Notes: generated by a model not told the origin, from the sequence alone. A DNA stretch of 64,000 nucleotides from Phytoactinopolyspora halotolerans (GCF_010550675.1 NZ_JAAGOA010000003.1:62001-126000), one strand, 5' to 3'; shown: positions 44,000-53,439, numbered from the stretch's first letter. Numbers and translations are program-made.

Positions 44000-44310
44000 C
44001 CGTTCTGGCAGACGCCAGACCGCTGTGGTTGCGGAGGGTGGGAGGGAGAAGTTCCCCTCCCCGCCGACACCTGGCGTCGTCGGGCCATGCCACGATCGTC
44101 GGTCGCGTCGGTTGGTCGTGGCGCGGAGCACCGGCGGCTCAAGGAGGCCTTCGGCCCCCTGTCGCCGCCGGAGTGGCATGGCCCTCCTAGGGGCCAGATC
44201 GTCGCGGGGCTCCTCACAGGTCGACGCCCGCGCCTACCCGGGAGGGGAACTTCTCCCTCCCACCTTTCGTGGGTCCGCTGCGGTGTGGGGGTCTCCATCT
44301 GCCAGAGCGG
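44000..44310. repeat. 311-bp nested inverted-repeat element
   Basis: Three sets of nested arms. Outer: about 13 bp at 44000-44012 with 44298-44310, containing CTGGCAGA/TCTGCCAG. Middle: 25 bp perfect at 44037-44061 with 44240-44264, containing GGGAGGGAGAAGTTCCCCTC. Inner: GGCCATGCCAC (44083-44093) with GTGGCATGGCC (44173-44183). No coding frame with features is inside. It fills most of the gap between the binding-protein and GH39 genes, so it could be a MITE-like insertion or a very long structured RNA. Confidence 0.85.
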
Positions 44311-44357
44311 CGTAGTCCGCCTTGCTGTGCTCGACTGGAAGAAGGAGTGGGTGAGAC

Positions 44358-45926
44358 GTGCGCGTTGACGTGCCGGTGGAGCCGGTGGGGGTGTTGGGCG
44401 AGGCGTGGCGCGAGTGTGTGGGCACGGGGCGGGCTGAGTTGGCGTTGCGCGCCGACTATCTGGAGTCGTTGGCGTTCGTGCAGGAGGCGATCGGGTTCCG
44501 GCACGTGCGGGGGCACGGGCTGTTCAGCGATGGCATGGGCGTATATCGGGAGTACGACGGGGCCACGGGGCGGGCAGTGCGGCACTCGTTCACGTATGTG
44601 GATCGGGTGGTGGAGGGGTGGCTCTCGCGTGGGATCCGGCCGTTTCTCGAGTTGGGGTTCATGCCGAGTGACCTGGCGTCCGGAGACCAGACCGTGTTCT
44701 GGTGGAGAGGCAACGTGACGCCGCCGCGCTCGTATATCGAGTGGGGTGAACTGGTGTCGGCGACGGTTCGGCACCTGGTGGATCGGTATGGCCTGGACGA
44801 GGTGCGACGGTGGCCGATCGAGGTCTGGAACGAGCCGAATCTCGACATTTTCTGGCGCGACGCTGATCAGGACGAGTATCACCGGTTGTACGAGGTGACG
44901 GCGAGAGCGGTCAAGGACGTCGACGCCGAGCTGCAGGTGGGCGGCCCGTCGCTCGCACCGGGCGGCGACGAATGGTGGGAGCCGTTCGCGGAGTTCGTCA
45001 CCGCCAAGGACGTACCGATCGATTTCGTCAGCCGGCACGCCTACACGTCCGGGCCGGCACAACCGGTGCCGTTCGGCGTGTACCAGACGCTGCGCCCGCC
45101 GTCGTCGTTGCTGGAGCAGTTTGCCGCCCCGCGATGGCACCTGCACGGCACCGCGCTGGCGGACCTGCCGGTGCACATCACCGAGTTCAACTCCTCCTAC
45201 CGGCCGGACAACCCGATCCATGACACCGCGTACAACGCCGCCTACCTCGCCCCGGTGCTGGCGGGCGGCGGCGAGCTGGTCGACTCGTTCTCTTACTGGA
45301 CGTTCTGCGACATCTTCGAGGAGGTGGGCGTCCCGACGTCGTTCTTCCACGGCGGGTTCGGGTTGGTGACGCACGGCGGCATCGCCAAGCCGACGTTCCA
45401 CCTGTACGCGTTCATGGCCCGGTGCGGCCGGCACGTGCTGGCCCGGGGCGACGATCACCTCGTCACCCGGGATGACGACGGCCGCGTCGCGATCCTCGCC
45501 TGGCAGCCGGTGGGCGGCTCCGACGACGGTCCGTACGGCAGCGCCCCCGAGCGGCACCGGATCGGTCTCGACGTTCCGGTCGGTGGTCAGCTGCCGGTGA
45601 CGGTCGTCCGGCGCCGAGTGGACGAGGAACGCGGCAACGCCTGGACGCTGTGGCGTGAACTCGGCGCCCCGCGGCACCCGAGCCGCCGCCGGCTCGAGCT
45701 GCTGCGGGAGGCGTCGCAGCCGGGCGTCGAACACTTCTCCCTCGCCCCGGGGCCCGGCGGACGGGTGACTCTCGACCTGACGCTCGCCCGGCATGAGGTC
45801 ACCCTGGTGGAGCTGCTGCCGGCGGGGATGGAAACCGGTGTTGCGGGGGTCGACGGCGCCGCCATCATCGACGACGGTCGGCTCCTGGGCCACAGTCCGG
45901 CGGACTCGGAGGATGCGCGACGATGA
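44358..45926 (+). CDS. Glycoside hydrolase family 39-like (beta-xylosidase)
   Basis: A 522-residue intracellular enzyme. The acid/base Glu159 is in EVWNEPNLDIFW and the nucleophile near 276 is in HITEFNSSY. SYWTFCDIFEE and FHGGFGLVTHGG are typical of GH39 beta-xylosidases, and a beta-sandwich domain ends the protein. GTG start with GAAGGAG upstream. It overlaps the YesL gene by 4 bp. With GH67 and GH3 it would convert xylo-oligosaccharides to xylose. Confidence 0.88.
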   Translation: MRVDVPVEPVGVLGEAWRECVGTGRAELALRADYLESLAFVQEAIGFRHVRGHGLFSDGMGVYREYDGATGRAVRHSFTYVDRVVEGWLSRGIRPFLELGFMPSDLASGDQTVFWWRGNVTPPRSYIEWGELVSATVRHLVDRYGLDEVRRWPIEVWNEPNLDIFWRDADQDEYHRLYEVTARAVKDVDAELQVGGPSLAPGGDEWWEPFAEFVTAKDVPIDFVSRHAYTSGPAQPVPFGVYQTLRPPSSLLEQFAAPRWHLHGTALADLPVHITEFNSSYRPDNPIHDTAYNAAYLAPVLAGGGELVDSFSYWTFCDIFEEVGVPTSFFHGGFGLVTHGGIAKPTFHLYAFMARCGRHVLARGDDHLVTRDDDGRVAILAWQPVGGSDDGPYGSAPERHRIGLDVPVGGQLPVTVVRRRVDEERGNAWTLWRELGAPRHPSRRRLELLREASQPGVEHFSLAPGPGGRVTLDLTLARHEVTLVELLPAGMETGVAGVDGAAIIDDGRLLGHSPADSEDARR

Positions 45927-46621
45927 GTGCCGTGGCGAGCGATCGAGAGTTCGGCGACGGCCCGCTGGCCCGGGGCGCGGCGGCCGTGTACCACGCGCTG
46001 GTGCTCGAGTTCCTGCTGGTGCTGGCGTCGTCGCCGGGGCTCGTTCTGCTGTTCTCACTGGTGCCCGACCGGTCGAACATCCCGCTGGCGGCGCTGGCCC
46101 TGGTACCGCTCGGCCCCGCCCTGTCCGCGACGGTCTTCGCCTGGCGTGCGGTGCTCACCAAGGGCGGGCTGGAGCCGGCACGGCACTTCTGGCGCGGATA
46201 CCGGCTGAACGCGCTGGCCGTGCTGCGCTGGTGGGTGCCCGCCCTGGCGGTGCTCGCGCTGCTGGGGATCGACGTGGCGTACCTCGACGCGGTAGGTGCG
46301 CTGGACGGGACCGCGCGCGCCGTGCTCGGGCTGATCCTCGTGCTGCTGGCCGTCGTCGTCATGATCGTCGCGATGCATGCGCTCGTCGTGACGTCGCTGT
46401 TCGAGCTGCGCACGCGCGATGCGTTGCGGCTGGCGCTGCACCACGCGGGACGGTTCCCGCTCGCGACGCTCGGTCTGCTCTCGCTCGCGTTGCTGGCGTT
46501 GGGCGTCGTCGCGCTGACGTCGGACTGGGTGCTGGTCCTGCTCGGCGCCGTCTTCGCGCTGCTCCTGCTGCACAACGCGAAGCCCATCATCACCGACATC
46601 GAGGAGAACTTCACCGCATGA
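45923..46621 (+). CDS. YesL/DUF624 family membrane protein
   Basis: 232 residues with five predicted helices and a C-terminal HNAKPIITDIEENF. YesL-like proteins are encoded inside plant-oligosaccharide uptake loci of Bacillus and actinobacteria, next to LplB/YtcP importers; their role is not established. ATGA overlaps couple it to GH39 upstream and GH42 downstream. Confidence 0.8.
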   Translation: MSAVASDREFGDGPLARGAAAVYHALVLEFLLVLASSPGLVLLFSLVPDRSNIPLAALALVPLGPALSATVFAWRAVLTKGGLEPARHFWRGYRLNALAVLRWWVPALAVLALLGIDVAYLDAVGALDGTARAVLGLILVLLAVVVMIVAMHALVVTSLFELRTRDALRLALHHAGRFPLATLGLLSLALLALGVVALTSDWVLVLLGAVFALLLLHNAKPIITDIEENFTA

Positions 46622-48756
46622 CCTCCTCCGCTCCCCATCCGGGTGACCTGATCCGCGACAAGATCCCGTACGGCGGGGACTACAACCCGGAGCAGTGGCC
46701 GCGCGCCGTCTGGGACGAGGACCTGGCCGCGTTCAAGCTGGCCCACATCGACACGCTGACCATCGGCGTCTTCGACTGGGCACTGCTCCAGCCGGACGAG
46801 GACACCTACGATCTCACCGTCCTCGACGAGATCGTCGAGACCGCGGCCGGAGCCGGAAAACGTCTGGTCATCGCCACCGCCACCGGGGCGATGCCGCCGT
46901 GGCTGGCACACCGGCACCCCGAGGTCTGCCGCACCGACTTCGAGGGGCGCCGCCACGTGTACGGGCAGCGGCACAACGCCTGCCCGAGTTCGCCGGTGTT
47001 CCGGCGGTTGTCGGCGGCGCTGGCGGACCGGATCGCGCAGCGCTACGCCGGCCATCCGGCGCTGGTCGCCTGGCACGTCGGCAACGAGTATGGCGGCGCG
47101 TGCTACTGCGACACCTGCGCCGCCGCATTCCGCGAGTGGCTGCGCGTGCAGCACGGCTCGCTGGAAGCGCTGAACGACGCCTGGAACACCACGTTCTGGT
47201 CGCACCGGTTCACCGACTGGGAGCAGATCGTGCCGCCGAATGCGCTCAGCGAGCACTGGCGCGGGCCCAACCACACGGCGTTCCAGGGCATCACCTTGGA
47301 CTACCTGCGGTTCACCTCGGACGCGATGCTGGCGAACTTCGTGGACGAGAAGGCGGCGATCCGGCGGTACGACGCGACGACACCGGTGACGACCAATTTC
47401 ATGGGCATGTACCGCCCGATCGACTATCACCGCTGGGCCGCGCACCTGGATTTCGCCTCGTGGGATAACTACCCGCCGGACGATCGCGCGCACGCCCGGA
47501 TGGCGTTGACGCATGACCTGATGCGGGGGTTGAAGGACGGTGCGCCGTTCTGGTTGATGGAGCAGACGCCGACGATGACCGCGTCGCGTGACGTGAACCC
47601 GGTCAAACGGCCCGGCGTGATGCGGCTGTGGTCCTGGCAGGCGGTGGCGCACGGCGCGGATGCGGTGCTGTTCTTCCAGATGCGGCAGTCGCGTGGGGCG
47701 TGCGAGAAGTACCACGGTGCGGTGCTCGATCATGCCGGGCGTACGGACACGCGCAGCTTCCGGGAGGTGGCGGCCCTCGGCGAGGAGCTGAAGCGGCTGG
47801 GCGACGCGGTGCTGGGCGCGCGGACGCCGGCACGGGTCGCGTTGCTGTTCGACTGGGACAGCTGGTGGGCGGCGGAGATCACCGACGGGCTGAACCGGCA
47901 CCTGCGGTATCCGGACGTGGTGATGGCGTATCACCGGGCGTTGTGGCAGGCCAACGCCGGAGTCGATGTCGTTCCGGTCACCGCGGACCTGTCCGGCTAC
48001 GACGTGGTGGTGGCCCCGCTGCTGCACATGATCAAGGGTGACGTGGCCGAGCGTCTGGAGCAGGTGGCGGCGCGCGGCGGCACGGTGCTGACGACGTTCC
48101 TGTCGGGGCGTGTGGACGAGCACGACAACGCGTTCTTGGCGGACGTTCCCGGTCCGCTCGCGAGCATGTTCGGGCTGCGGGTGGAGGAGACCGACGCGCA
48201 GCCGCCGGACGTCGTCAACCCGGTCCGGCTCGCCGATCCGGACGACGACGCAGCAGCCGGAGCCTCTGCCAACGCCGCCGGTGCATCTGCCGAAGCCGCA
48301 CACGCCGCCGAGGCCGGCGTGGTGACCTCCGAGGCGCGGCTGACGTTCGAGGTGGTGATCCCGCAGGGTGCGCAGGTGATCGGTACCTACGGCGCGGACT
48401 TCTACGCCGGGACCCCCGCGGTGACCCGCAACCGCGTCGGCGACGGTGGCGAGGCCTGGTACGTCGCGACGTCGCTGGACGACGCCGGGGTCGAGTGGGT
48501 GGTGCGACGGATCCTGGACCGGCACGGGCTGGTCGGGCCGTACGCGGACGTCGAGGACCTGGAACTGGCCGTGCGCGCCGCCGACGACGGCACCCGTACC
48601 GCCTTCCTGCTGCATCACGGTCGCGAGCCGGTCGACGTCACGCTGCACGCCGCCGGCACCGACCTGCTCACCGGGCAGGAGTACGCGCACGGGCAGACGG
48701 TGCACCTGGAGCCGACCGATGTGCTCGTGATCCAAGAGCGCCCGGAATCTAGCTGA
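46618..48756 (+). CDS. Glycoside hydrolase family 42 beta-galactosidase
   Basis: A 712-residue enzyme. PYGGDYNPEQWP opens the GH42 barrel. The acid/base Glu157 is in WHVGNEYGGACYCDTC, whose cysteines belong to the family zinc cluster, and the nucleophile Glu315 is in WLMEQTP. The trimerisation domain holds an unusual Ala-rich insertion (ANAAGASAEAAHAAEAG). GH42 acts on beta-galactosides, and some members on arabinopyranosides. Coupled to YesL by ATGA. In this locus it may remove galactosyl or arabinosyl side groups. Confidence 0.93.
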   Translation: MTSSAPHPGDLIRDKIPYGGDYNPEQWPRAVWDEDLAAFKLAHIDTLTIGVFDWALLQPDEDTYDLTVLDEIVETAAGAGKRLVIATATGAMPPWLAHRHPEVCRTDFEGRRHVYGQRHNACPSSPVFRRLSAALADRIAQRYAGHPALVAWHVGNEYGGACYCDTCAAAFREWLRVQHGSLEALNDAWNTTFWSHRFTDWEQIVPPNALSEHWRGPNHTAFQGITLDYLRFTSDAMLANFVDEKAAIRRYDATTPVTTNFMGMYRPIDYHRWAAHLDFASWDNYPPDDRAHARMALTHDLMRGLKDGAPFWLMEQTPTMTASRDVNPVKRPGVMRLWSWQAVAHGADAVLFFQMRQSRGACEKYHGAVLDHAGRTDTRSFREVAALGEELKRLGDAVLGARTPARVALLFDWDSWWAAEITDGLNRHLRYPDVVMAYHRALWQANAGVDVVPVTADLSGYDVVVAPLLHMIKGDVAERLEQVAARGGTVLTTFLSGRVDEHDNAFLADVPGPLASMFGLRVEETDAQPPDVVNPVRLADPDDDAAAGASANAAGASAEAAHAAEAGVVTSEARLTFEVVIPQGAQVIGTYGADFYAGTPAVTRNRVGDGGEAWYVATSLDDAGVEWVVRRILDRHGLVGPYADVEDLELAVRAADDGTRTAFLLHHGREPVDVTLHAAGTDLLTGQEYAHGQTVHLEPTDVLVIQERPESS

Positions 48757-48829
48757 TGGAATGCGACTTTGGGGCGCTACAGCGCCCTGAACTCGCATCT
48801 GACAAACCTGTACGTGTCTGGGGAGTGAA

Positions 48830-50938
48830 ATGAGCGGCATCTCGTCCGGCGTCGATATACATCCCGCGTGGTTGCCCAGCGAGGCGTTCGGCGTGCTCGG
48901 TTCGAAACGGACGCTCGTCGTCGGGAGCGGTGTACTGGTCGAGACCGTGCGCGATGAAGTGCGCGGCGCGTCGTCGTCGTACGGCGGGCGTCTCCTCGAC
49001 GGTGACGACGACGGCAGCGGCCACGACGGTGACCACGGCGCCGACGTGGTGCTGGGGACCGGCGCAGCGTTCGGCGACGACGCACGTGCAGCTGCCGGGC
49101 CGGAGGCGAAGGCAGCACTGGACGAGGCGATGGCGGTCGCGGGCAGTGCCGGCGATCGGGAACCGCTCGGGCGCGAGGGCTTTGTGGTTGCTCGCCGGGC
49201 CGGGGTGACCGTCGTCGTCGGTGGTGACGGACCCGGGCTGCTGTACGGGATGTTCCACCTGCTGCGCTTCCCCGAACTCCTCACCGGCCCGGGCCGGCCG
49301 GCCGAACGCCACGAGCCGGCGCACGATCTCCGCATGCTGGACCACTGGGACAACGTGGCCGTGCATCCGGTGATGGGCCAGGTCGAGCGTGGATATGCCG
49401 GCGGCTCTATCTTCTACGACGACGGCGAGGTGCGCGCCGACCTCTCCCGCGGCGAGCAATACGCCCGGCTGCTCGCGGCGACGGGCATCAACCGGGTCGC
49501 CATCAACAACGTCAACGTCCACGCGCGCGAGGCGCGGCTGCTCACCGAGGACCTGGGCGAGGTGGCCCGGATCGCCGAGGTGTTCCGGCCGTGGAGCATC
49601 CGTGTGCATCTGTCGGTCAACTTCGCCTCTCCGATCGTGCTGGGCGGGCTGGAGACGTCCGACCCGCTGGACGAGAAGGTGCAGGCGTGGTGGGCCGATG
49701 CCGCCGCTCGCGTGTATCGGGCGGTTCCGGATTTCGGCGGATTCGTCGTCAAGGCGGACTCCGAGGGGCAGCCGGGCCCGTTCGCGTACGGACGCGACCA
49801 CGCGGACGGTGCCAACCTGCTCGCCCGGGCGCTCGCCCCACACGGCGGCGTGGTGCACTGGCGGGCGTTCGTCTACAACCACCGGCAAGACTGGCGGGAT
49901 CGGTCGACCGACCGTGCCCGCGCCGCCTACGACCACTTCGCACCGCTGGACGGCCGGTTCGAGGACAACGTCATCGTGCAGGTCAAGCACGGCCCGATGG
50001 ACTTCCAGGTGCGCGAGCCGGTGTCCCCGGTGCTCGCCGCGATGCCGCGCACCCGGCTGGCGGTAGAGCTGCAGGTCACCCAGGAGTACACCGGCCAGCA
50101 GAAGCATGTGTGTTATCTCGGGCCGTACTGGAGCGAGATTCTCCGCTTCCGGCCCTGGGGAGCGGGAGCCCTCGGCAGCGCCGGGATCGCCGTGTCGGAC
50201 CTGGCACGCGGCGGGCTTGCGGCGGTCTCCAACGTCGGCGACGACCGGTTCTGGACCGGGCATCCGCTGGCGCAGGCCAACCTGTACGCGTTCGGCCGGC
50301 TGGCCTGGGAGCCGGAGCTGGACCCGAGCGCGGTGCTCGACGAGTGGATCGGGCTGACCTTCCCGGGCGCGGACGACGCGGTGCGTGCGTCCGTCCACGA
50401 GGTCATGGACGGTTCGTGGCGCACGTACGAGAACTACACCGCGCCGATGGGCGTCGGATTCATGGTGCGGCCCGGGCATCATTACGGGCCGGACGTCGAC
50501 GGCTACGAGTACACGGCGTGGGGGACGTACCACTTCGCGGACCGGGATGGTGTCGGGGTCGACCGGACCCGTGCGACCGGGACCGGCTTCACCGGGCAGT
50601 ATCCGGCGCCGTGGCGCGACATCTATGAATCGCTCGCGCAGTGCCCGGACGAGCTGCTGCTGTTCTTCCACCACGTCCCGTACGGTCACGTACTGCACAG
50701 CGGGACGACGGTGATCCAGCACATCTACGACACCCACTTCGCCGGGTTCGAGGAGGTCGAGCGGATGGCGGAGCGCTGGGAGACACTCAAGGGCCGCATC
50801 CCGGATGACGTCTTCGCCCGCGTCGCGGAGCGACTGGACGAGCAGTTGGGCTCCGCCCGGGAGTGGCGGGACCGGCTGTGCACCTACTTCTATCGCAAGT
50901 CCGGGGTGCCCGACGCGTGCGGCCGCACCATCTACTGA
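48830..50938 (+). CDS. Alpha-glucuronidase, GH67
   Basis: A 702-residue intracellular enzyme that removes (4-O-methyl)glucuronic acid from the end of xylo-oligosaccharides. The acid Glu312 is in KADSEGQPGP. The catalytic bases are probably Asp391 (GPMDFQVREP) and Glu419 (LQVTQEYTGQ); their 28-residue spacing equals that of Asp364 and Glu392 of the Geobacillus enzyme. Residues 55-70 form an Asp/Gly/His-rich insertion. GGGGAGTGA lies upstream. This is the gene that best defines the locus as glucuronoxylan-specific. A partial copy of its 3' end lies 2 kb downstream. Confidence 0.93.
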   Translation: MSGISSGVDIHPAWLPSEAFGVLGSKRTLVVGSGVLVETVRDEVRGASSSYGGRLLDGDDDGSGHDGDHGADVVLGTGAAFGDDARAAAGPEAKAALDEAMAVAGSAGDREPLGREGFVVARRAGVTVVVGGDGPGLLYGMFHLLRFPELLTGPGRPAERHEPAHDLRMLDHWDNVAVHPVMGQVERGYAGGSIFYDDGEVRADLSRGEQYARLLAATGINRVAINNVNVHAREARLLTEDLGEVARIAEVFRPWSIRVHLSVNFASPIVLGGLETSDPLDEKVQAWWADAAARVYRAVPDFGGFVVKADSEGQPGPFAYGRDHADGANLLARALAPHGGVVHWRAFVYNHRQDWRDRSTDRARAAYDHFAPLDGRFEDNVIVQVKHGPMDFQVREPVSPVLAAMPRTRLAVELQVTQEYTGQQKHVCYLGPYWSEILRFRPWGAGALGSAGIAVSDLARGGLAAVSNVGDDRFWTGHPLAQANLYAFGRLAWEPELDPSAVLDEWIGLTFPGADDAVRASVHEVMDGSWRTYENYTAPMGVGFMVRPGHHYGPDVDGYEYTAWGTYHFADRDGVGVDRTRATGTGFTGQYPAPWRDIYESLAQCPDELLLFFHHVPYGHVLHSGTTVIQHIYDTHFAGFEEVERMAERWETLKGRIPDDVFARVAERLDEQLGSAREWRDRLCTYFYRKSGVPDACGRTIY

Positions 50939-50991
50939 ACGGTGGCGAGAGCGGGCGGGAGCCTCGTACGTCGAGGGTCGGTAGCGGCCCG

Positions 50992-52668
50992 TCACCTGAC
51001 GCTGGCGAAGATCGGGTTGGTGTAGAACCAGAGGTCTTCCCACGGGTTAACCTCGCCAGGCACGTCCATCGCGGGTCCGGCCGGGTCGATGTCGGCGCCC
51101 AGGAAGCCGGGCTGGCTGCGTTTGCCGTCGGTGCCGCGGATGCGCAGATAGATGTCGTGTTCGACCTCGACGACGTACGTGAGCTCGATCGATCCGGTCT
51201 TGCCACTGGTGTCCCAGGACTTCACCACTCTGGTGTCGGGCGCGTAGAGCGTGTCGGGATCGTCGGTGGGGCCGGTCACTCTGCCGAGGATGAGATCGAC
51301 GCGGGCCAGTTCGGGTAGAAGCCCTGCATAGTTGACTCGGTCGGCAAGGTCGATGGTGACGGTCAGCTCAACTTCGGTTCCGGCCTGGACCGACAGGTTC
51401 TCGCCCAACGTCACCTCGCGTCCGCGGCCCCGGTACCTGCTGGAACGCAATTGCACGTCGAGCCCATGAATCAGATCGCCGAAACAGGTCCACATGCGTC
51501 CGGCACGCATCGCCTCCATGACGGCCTGGTGGCTGAAGTCGGTGGCTCCGACCCACGTCTTGTTGTAGGCACCGGGCGGGAAGGAGCTGTACTCGGCGAC
51601 GGGTCGGCCGGTACCGATCGGCGGCGGGTAGACGCCGGTGGTGTTGAACGTGTCGCCGTCGTCGTTGTACGGCAGATTGTCGTAACCGGTCTGATTGAGC
51701 GGGTCGACGGGGTTCTTGACCCAATCTCCGCAGCCCTGATGCCCGTCCGACGTGGTGGTGATCCACCACTTGCGGCCTTCGGACAGGAGGCTGTCCCAGA
51801 GGCCGCCGACGGTGGCGGTCATCCAGTCATAGCCTCCCCAGGTGCGGTAGCTCTCCTCGGGGTAGCCCGGGAAGGAATGACCACCGGGTCCGCTGTCGTA
51901 GAGGCCACGGCCACGCGCCATGCCTGGTGCAGGCAGACCGGCGGCCTGGTGGCCGGGCGCGCCTTCGAAGCCGATGACGATGCCGGGCGCGGCGTCTTGC
52001 CAGGCGCGAAGCTCCGCCGGGGAATCGATGCCCTTGCGGGAGGGGTGGTTCGGCAAGATGAGGGCATCGGCCAGCCGTCGGGAGTCGATCATGCTCTGGA
52101 CGAATCGGATCGCCTCGATCGCCAGCGCCTCGTTCGCGGGAGTGCCGTCACGGGCATCGACCACGCGGGCGTCGTAGGCGTCGACGAACTCCTGAAGGAC
52201 CTCGGCCTCGGACCGGCCGGGCGCCATCATGAACGTCGTGTGCTCTCCGGCCGGGATGTTCCACTCCAGGCCGTTGAAGATCAGCAGGTTCTCGCCGTAG
52301 CGCTCGCGGGCCGCGGCGATGTCGGCGCTCTGGGGCGCGATGCTGTAGGTAGCGAAGGGAACGTTGCCGTGGTCGGTGATGACGATCCAGTCCAGGCCGC
52401 CGGCGACGGCCCGGGCAGCCTGGTCATCGATGCGGTACATCGCGTCGTTGCTGTACTGGCTGTGCAGATGGTGGTCGCCGGCAAGCCAGACGTATCGGCC
52501 CCGCCGGTCCCTGGCGCGCGTGGCGCCCGGCTCGGCCTCCGCACGCACGGGAGCGCTGGCCAGCCCAGCGCCGACCAGCCCGATGCCGGCGAGCCCGGCT
52601 CCGCGCAGGAAGCCACGCCGGCCGGTCTGCGCGACAGAGGCGTCCATCTCGATGTCCTGAGTCGTCAC
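50992..52668 (-). CDS. Tat-exported PHP-domain (CehA/McbA-like) metallohydrolase
   Basis: 558 residues. A twin-arginine signal (GRRGFLRGAGLAGIGLVGAG) is followed by a PHP domain with metal motifs GDHHLHSQYSND, VITDHGN, GLEWN, LPNHPS and SDGHQG, and a C-terminal beta domain. Relatives hydrolyse phosphodiesters, carbamates or other esters outside the cytoplasm; the substrate is unknown. GTG at 52668 with AGGAA upstream is preferred to the earlier ATG. It faces the GH operon, and being exported it is probably an independent unit. Confidence 0.85.
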   Translation of the reverse strand: MTTQDIEMDASVAQTGRRGFLRGAGLAGIGLVGAGLASAPVRAEAEPGATRARDRRGRYVWLAGDHHLHSQYSNDAMYRIDDQAARAVAGGLDWIVITDHGNVPFATYSIAPQSADIAAARERYGENLLIFNGLEWNIPAGEHTTFMMAPGRSEAEVLQEFVDAYDARVVDARDGTPANEALAIEAIRFVQSMIDSRRLADALILPNHPSRKGIDSPAELRAWQDAAPGIVIGFEGAPGHQAAGLPAPGMARGRGLYDSGPGGHSFPGYPEESYRTWGGYDWMTATVGGLWDSLLSEGRKWWITTTSDGHQGCGDWVKNPVDPLNQTGYDNLPYNDDGDTFNTTGVYPPPIGTGRPVAEYSSFPPGAYNKTWVGATDFSHQAVMEAMRAGRMWTCFGDLIHGLDVQLRSSRYRGRGREVTLGENLSVQAGTEVELTVTIDLADRVNYAGLLPELARVDLILGRVTGPTDDPDTLYAPDTRVVKSWDTSGKTGSIELTYVVEVEHDIYLRIRGTDGKRSQPGFLGADIDPAGPAMDVPGEVNPWEDLWFYTNPIFASVR

Positions 52669-52810
52669 GGGGTTCCTATCGGTGGGATGGCTCCCGGCGC
52701 GGCTCGGCCGGAACATCCCCGATGATCGTTACCGCGATGGACTTCCGTCTGAATCGCTACCGACCACGAATTGACCTCACCTTGAATAGTGCCGGTCGGG
52801 AGGGATTGGG

Positions 52811-52900
52811 ACGGCGATCCAGCACATCTACGACACCCATGTCGCCGGTGTCGAGGAGGACGAGCGGATGGCGGAGCGGTGGGGAGGTACTGCGTACTAG
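52811..52900 (+). pseudogene. Remnant of a GH67 alpha-glucuronidase 3' end
   Basis: Reading from 52811, TAIQHIYDTHVAGVEEDERM then AERWGGTAY and a TAG stop. It matches TVIQHIYDTHFAGFEEVERM and AERWE of the intact gene at 48830-50938 (DNA about 50706-50780) and ends in a similar -Tyr-stop. The rest of such a gene is missing. It is evidence of a former second copy or a rearrangement with internal deletion. Confidence 0.85.
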
Positions 52901-52903
52901 GAC

Positions 52904-53296
52904 CTACCGCGGATTTCGCGCCAAGTCGAGATTGACCTGATCACTGCCTTCGTCGTGTTCAATGTCGACATAGTCGTCGAGATCGAGGTAGTTGAACACA
53001 GCTGCTGCAAGACGCGATAGCTCAGGCGGGGCCAGACGTCCGCGATGCCTGCGCAGCTCGCCTTTGGGCACTGTGTGTATCCCTGTCACGTTGATCCACG
53101 ACTGTGGATGTCCCGTCAAGCCCGCTTCTGGTCGGACCTCGACATGGGTTGTGACCGGCCCCTCGGATCCAGTGATCTCAGCGACGGTGATCGAACCGAG
53201 CCGGGGAATCAAGGCGTTGGTCGTCAGGATCACGCAAGGCCTGGTTCCAACGGGTTGCGGGAACTGTACGGCCCAGACGTCGCCTCGGAACGCTGG
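52904..53296 (-). pseudogene. PemK/MazF family toxin, N-terminal start lost
   Basis: The frame reads FRGDVWAVQFPQPVGTRPCV, then ILTTNALIPRLGSITVAEIT and a normal C-terminus (LRRHRGRLAPPELSRLAAAV). RGDVW is the invariant opening of MazF endoribonucleases. Between the upstream in-frame stop (53297-53299) and this motif there is no ATG, GTG or TTG; the first start is a GTG at 53233, inside the fold after the RGDVW strand. An ATG in another frame (MAPGRRFGPTG) lies just upstream, so a one-base frameshift could explain it. No antitoxin gene is recognisable. Confidence 0.7.
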
Positions 53297-53439
53297 TCAG
53301 TCCCAGTCGGTCCGAATCTCCGCCCTGGTGCCATCGGGGTTGCAGAAGGCGTGGCGAACGCAGAAGCGCCCAGTCCAGAGGCAGGACTAGGCGCTTCCGT
53401 CGCTTTCGGTGACTGCTCTTATCTGCTCCTCGTTCCCGG

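Noticed and set aside
42194-44179. Long minus-strand frame opposite the sugar-binding lipoprotein
   Set aside because: The plus strand encodes a lipoprotein with lipobox and ribosome site. The minus frame is low-complexity and crosses the inverted-repeat element.
45865-49353. Very long open frame (over 1,100 codons) on the minus strand
   Set aside because: It lies antiparallel to YesL, GH42 and GH67, which have clear catalytic motifs and coupled starts. Its translation is Arg/Pro/His-rich without domains, a GC-driven shadow.
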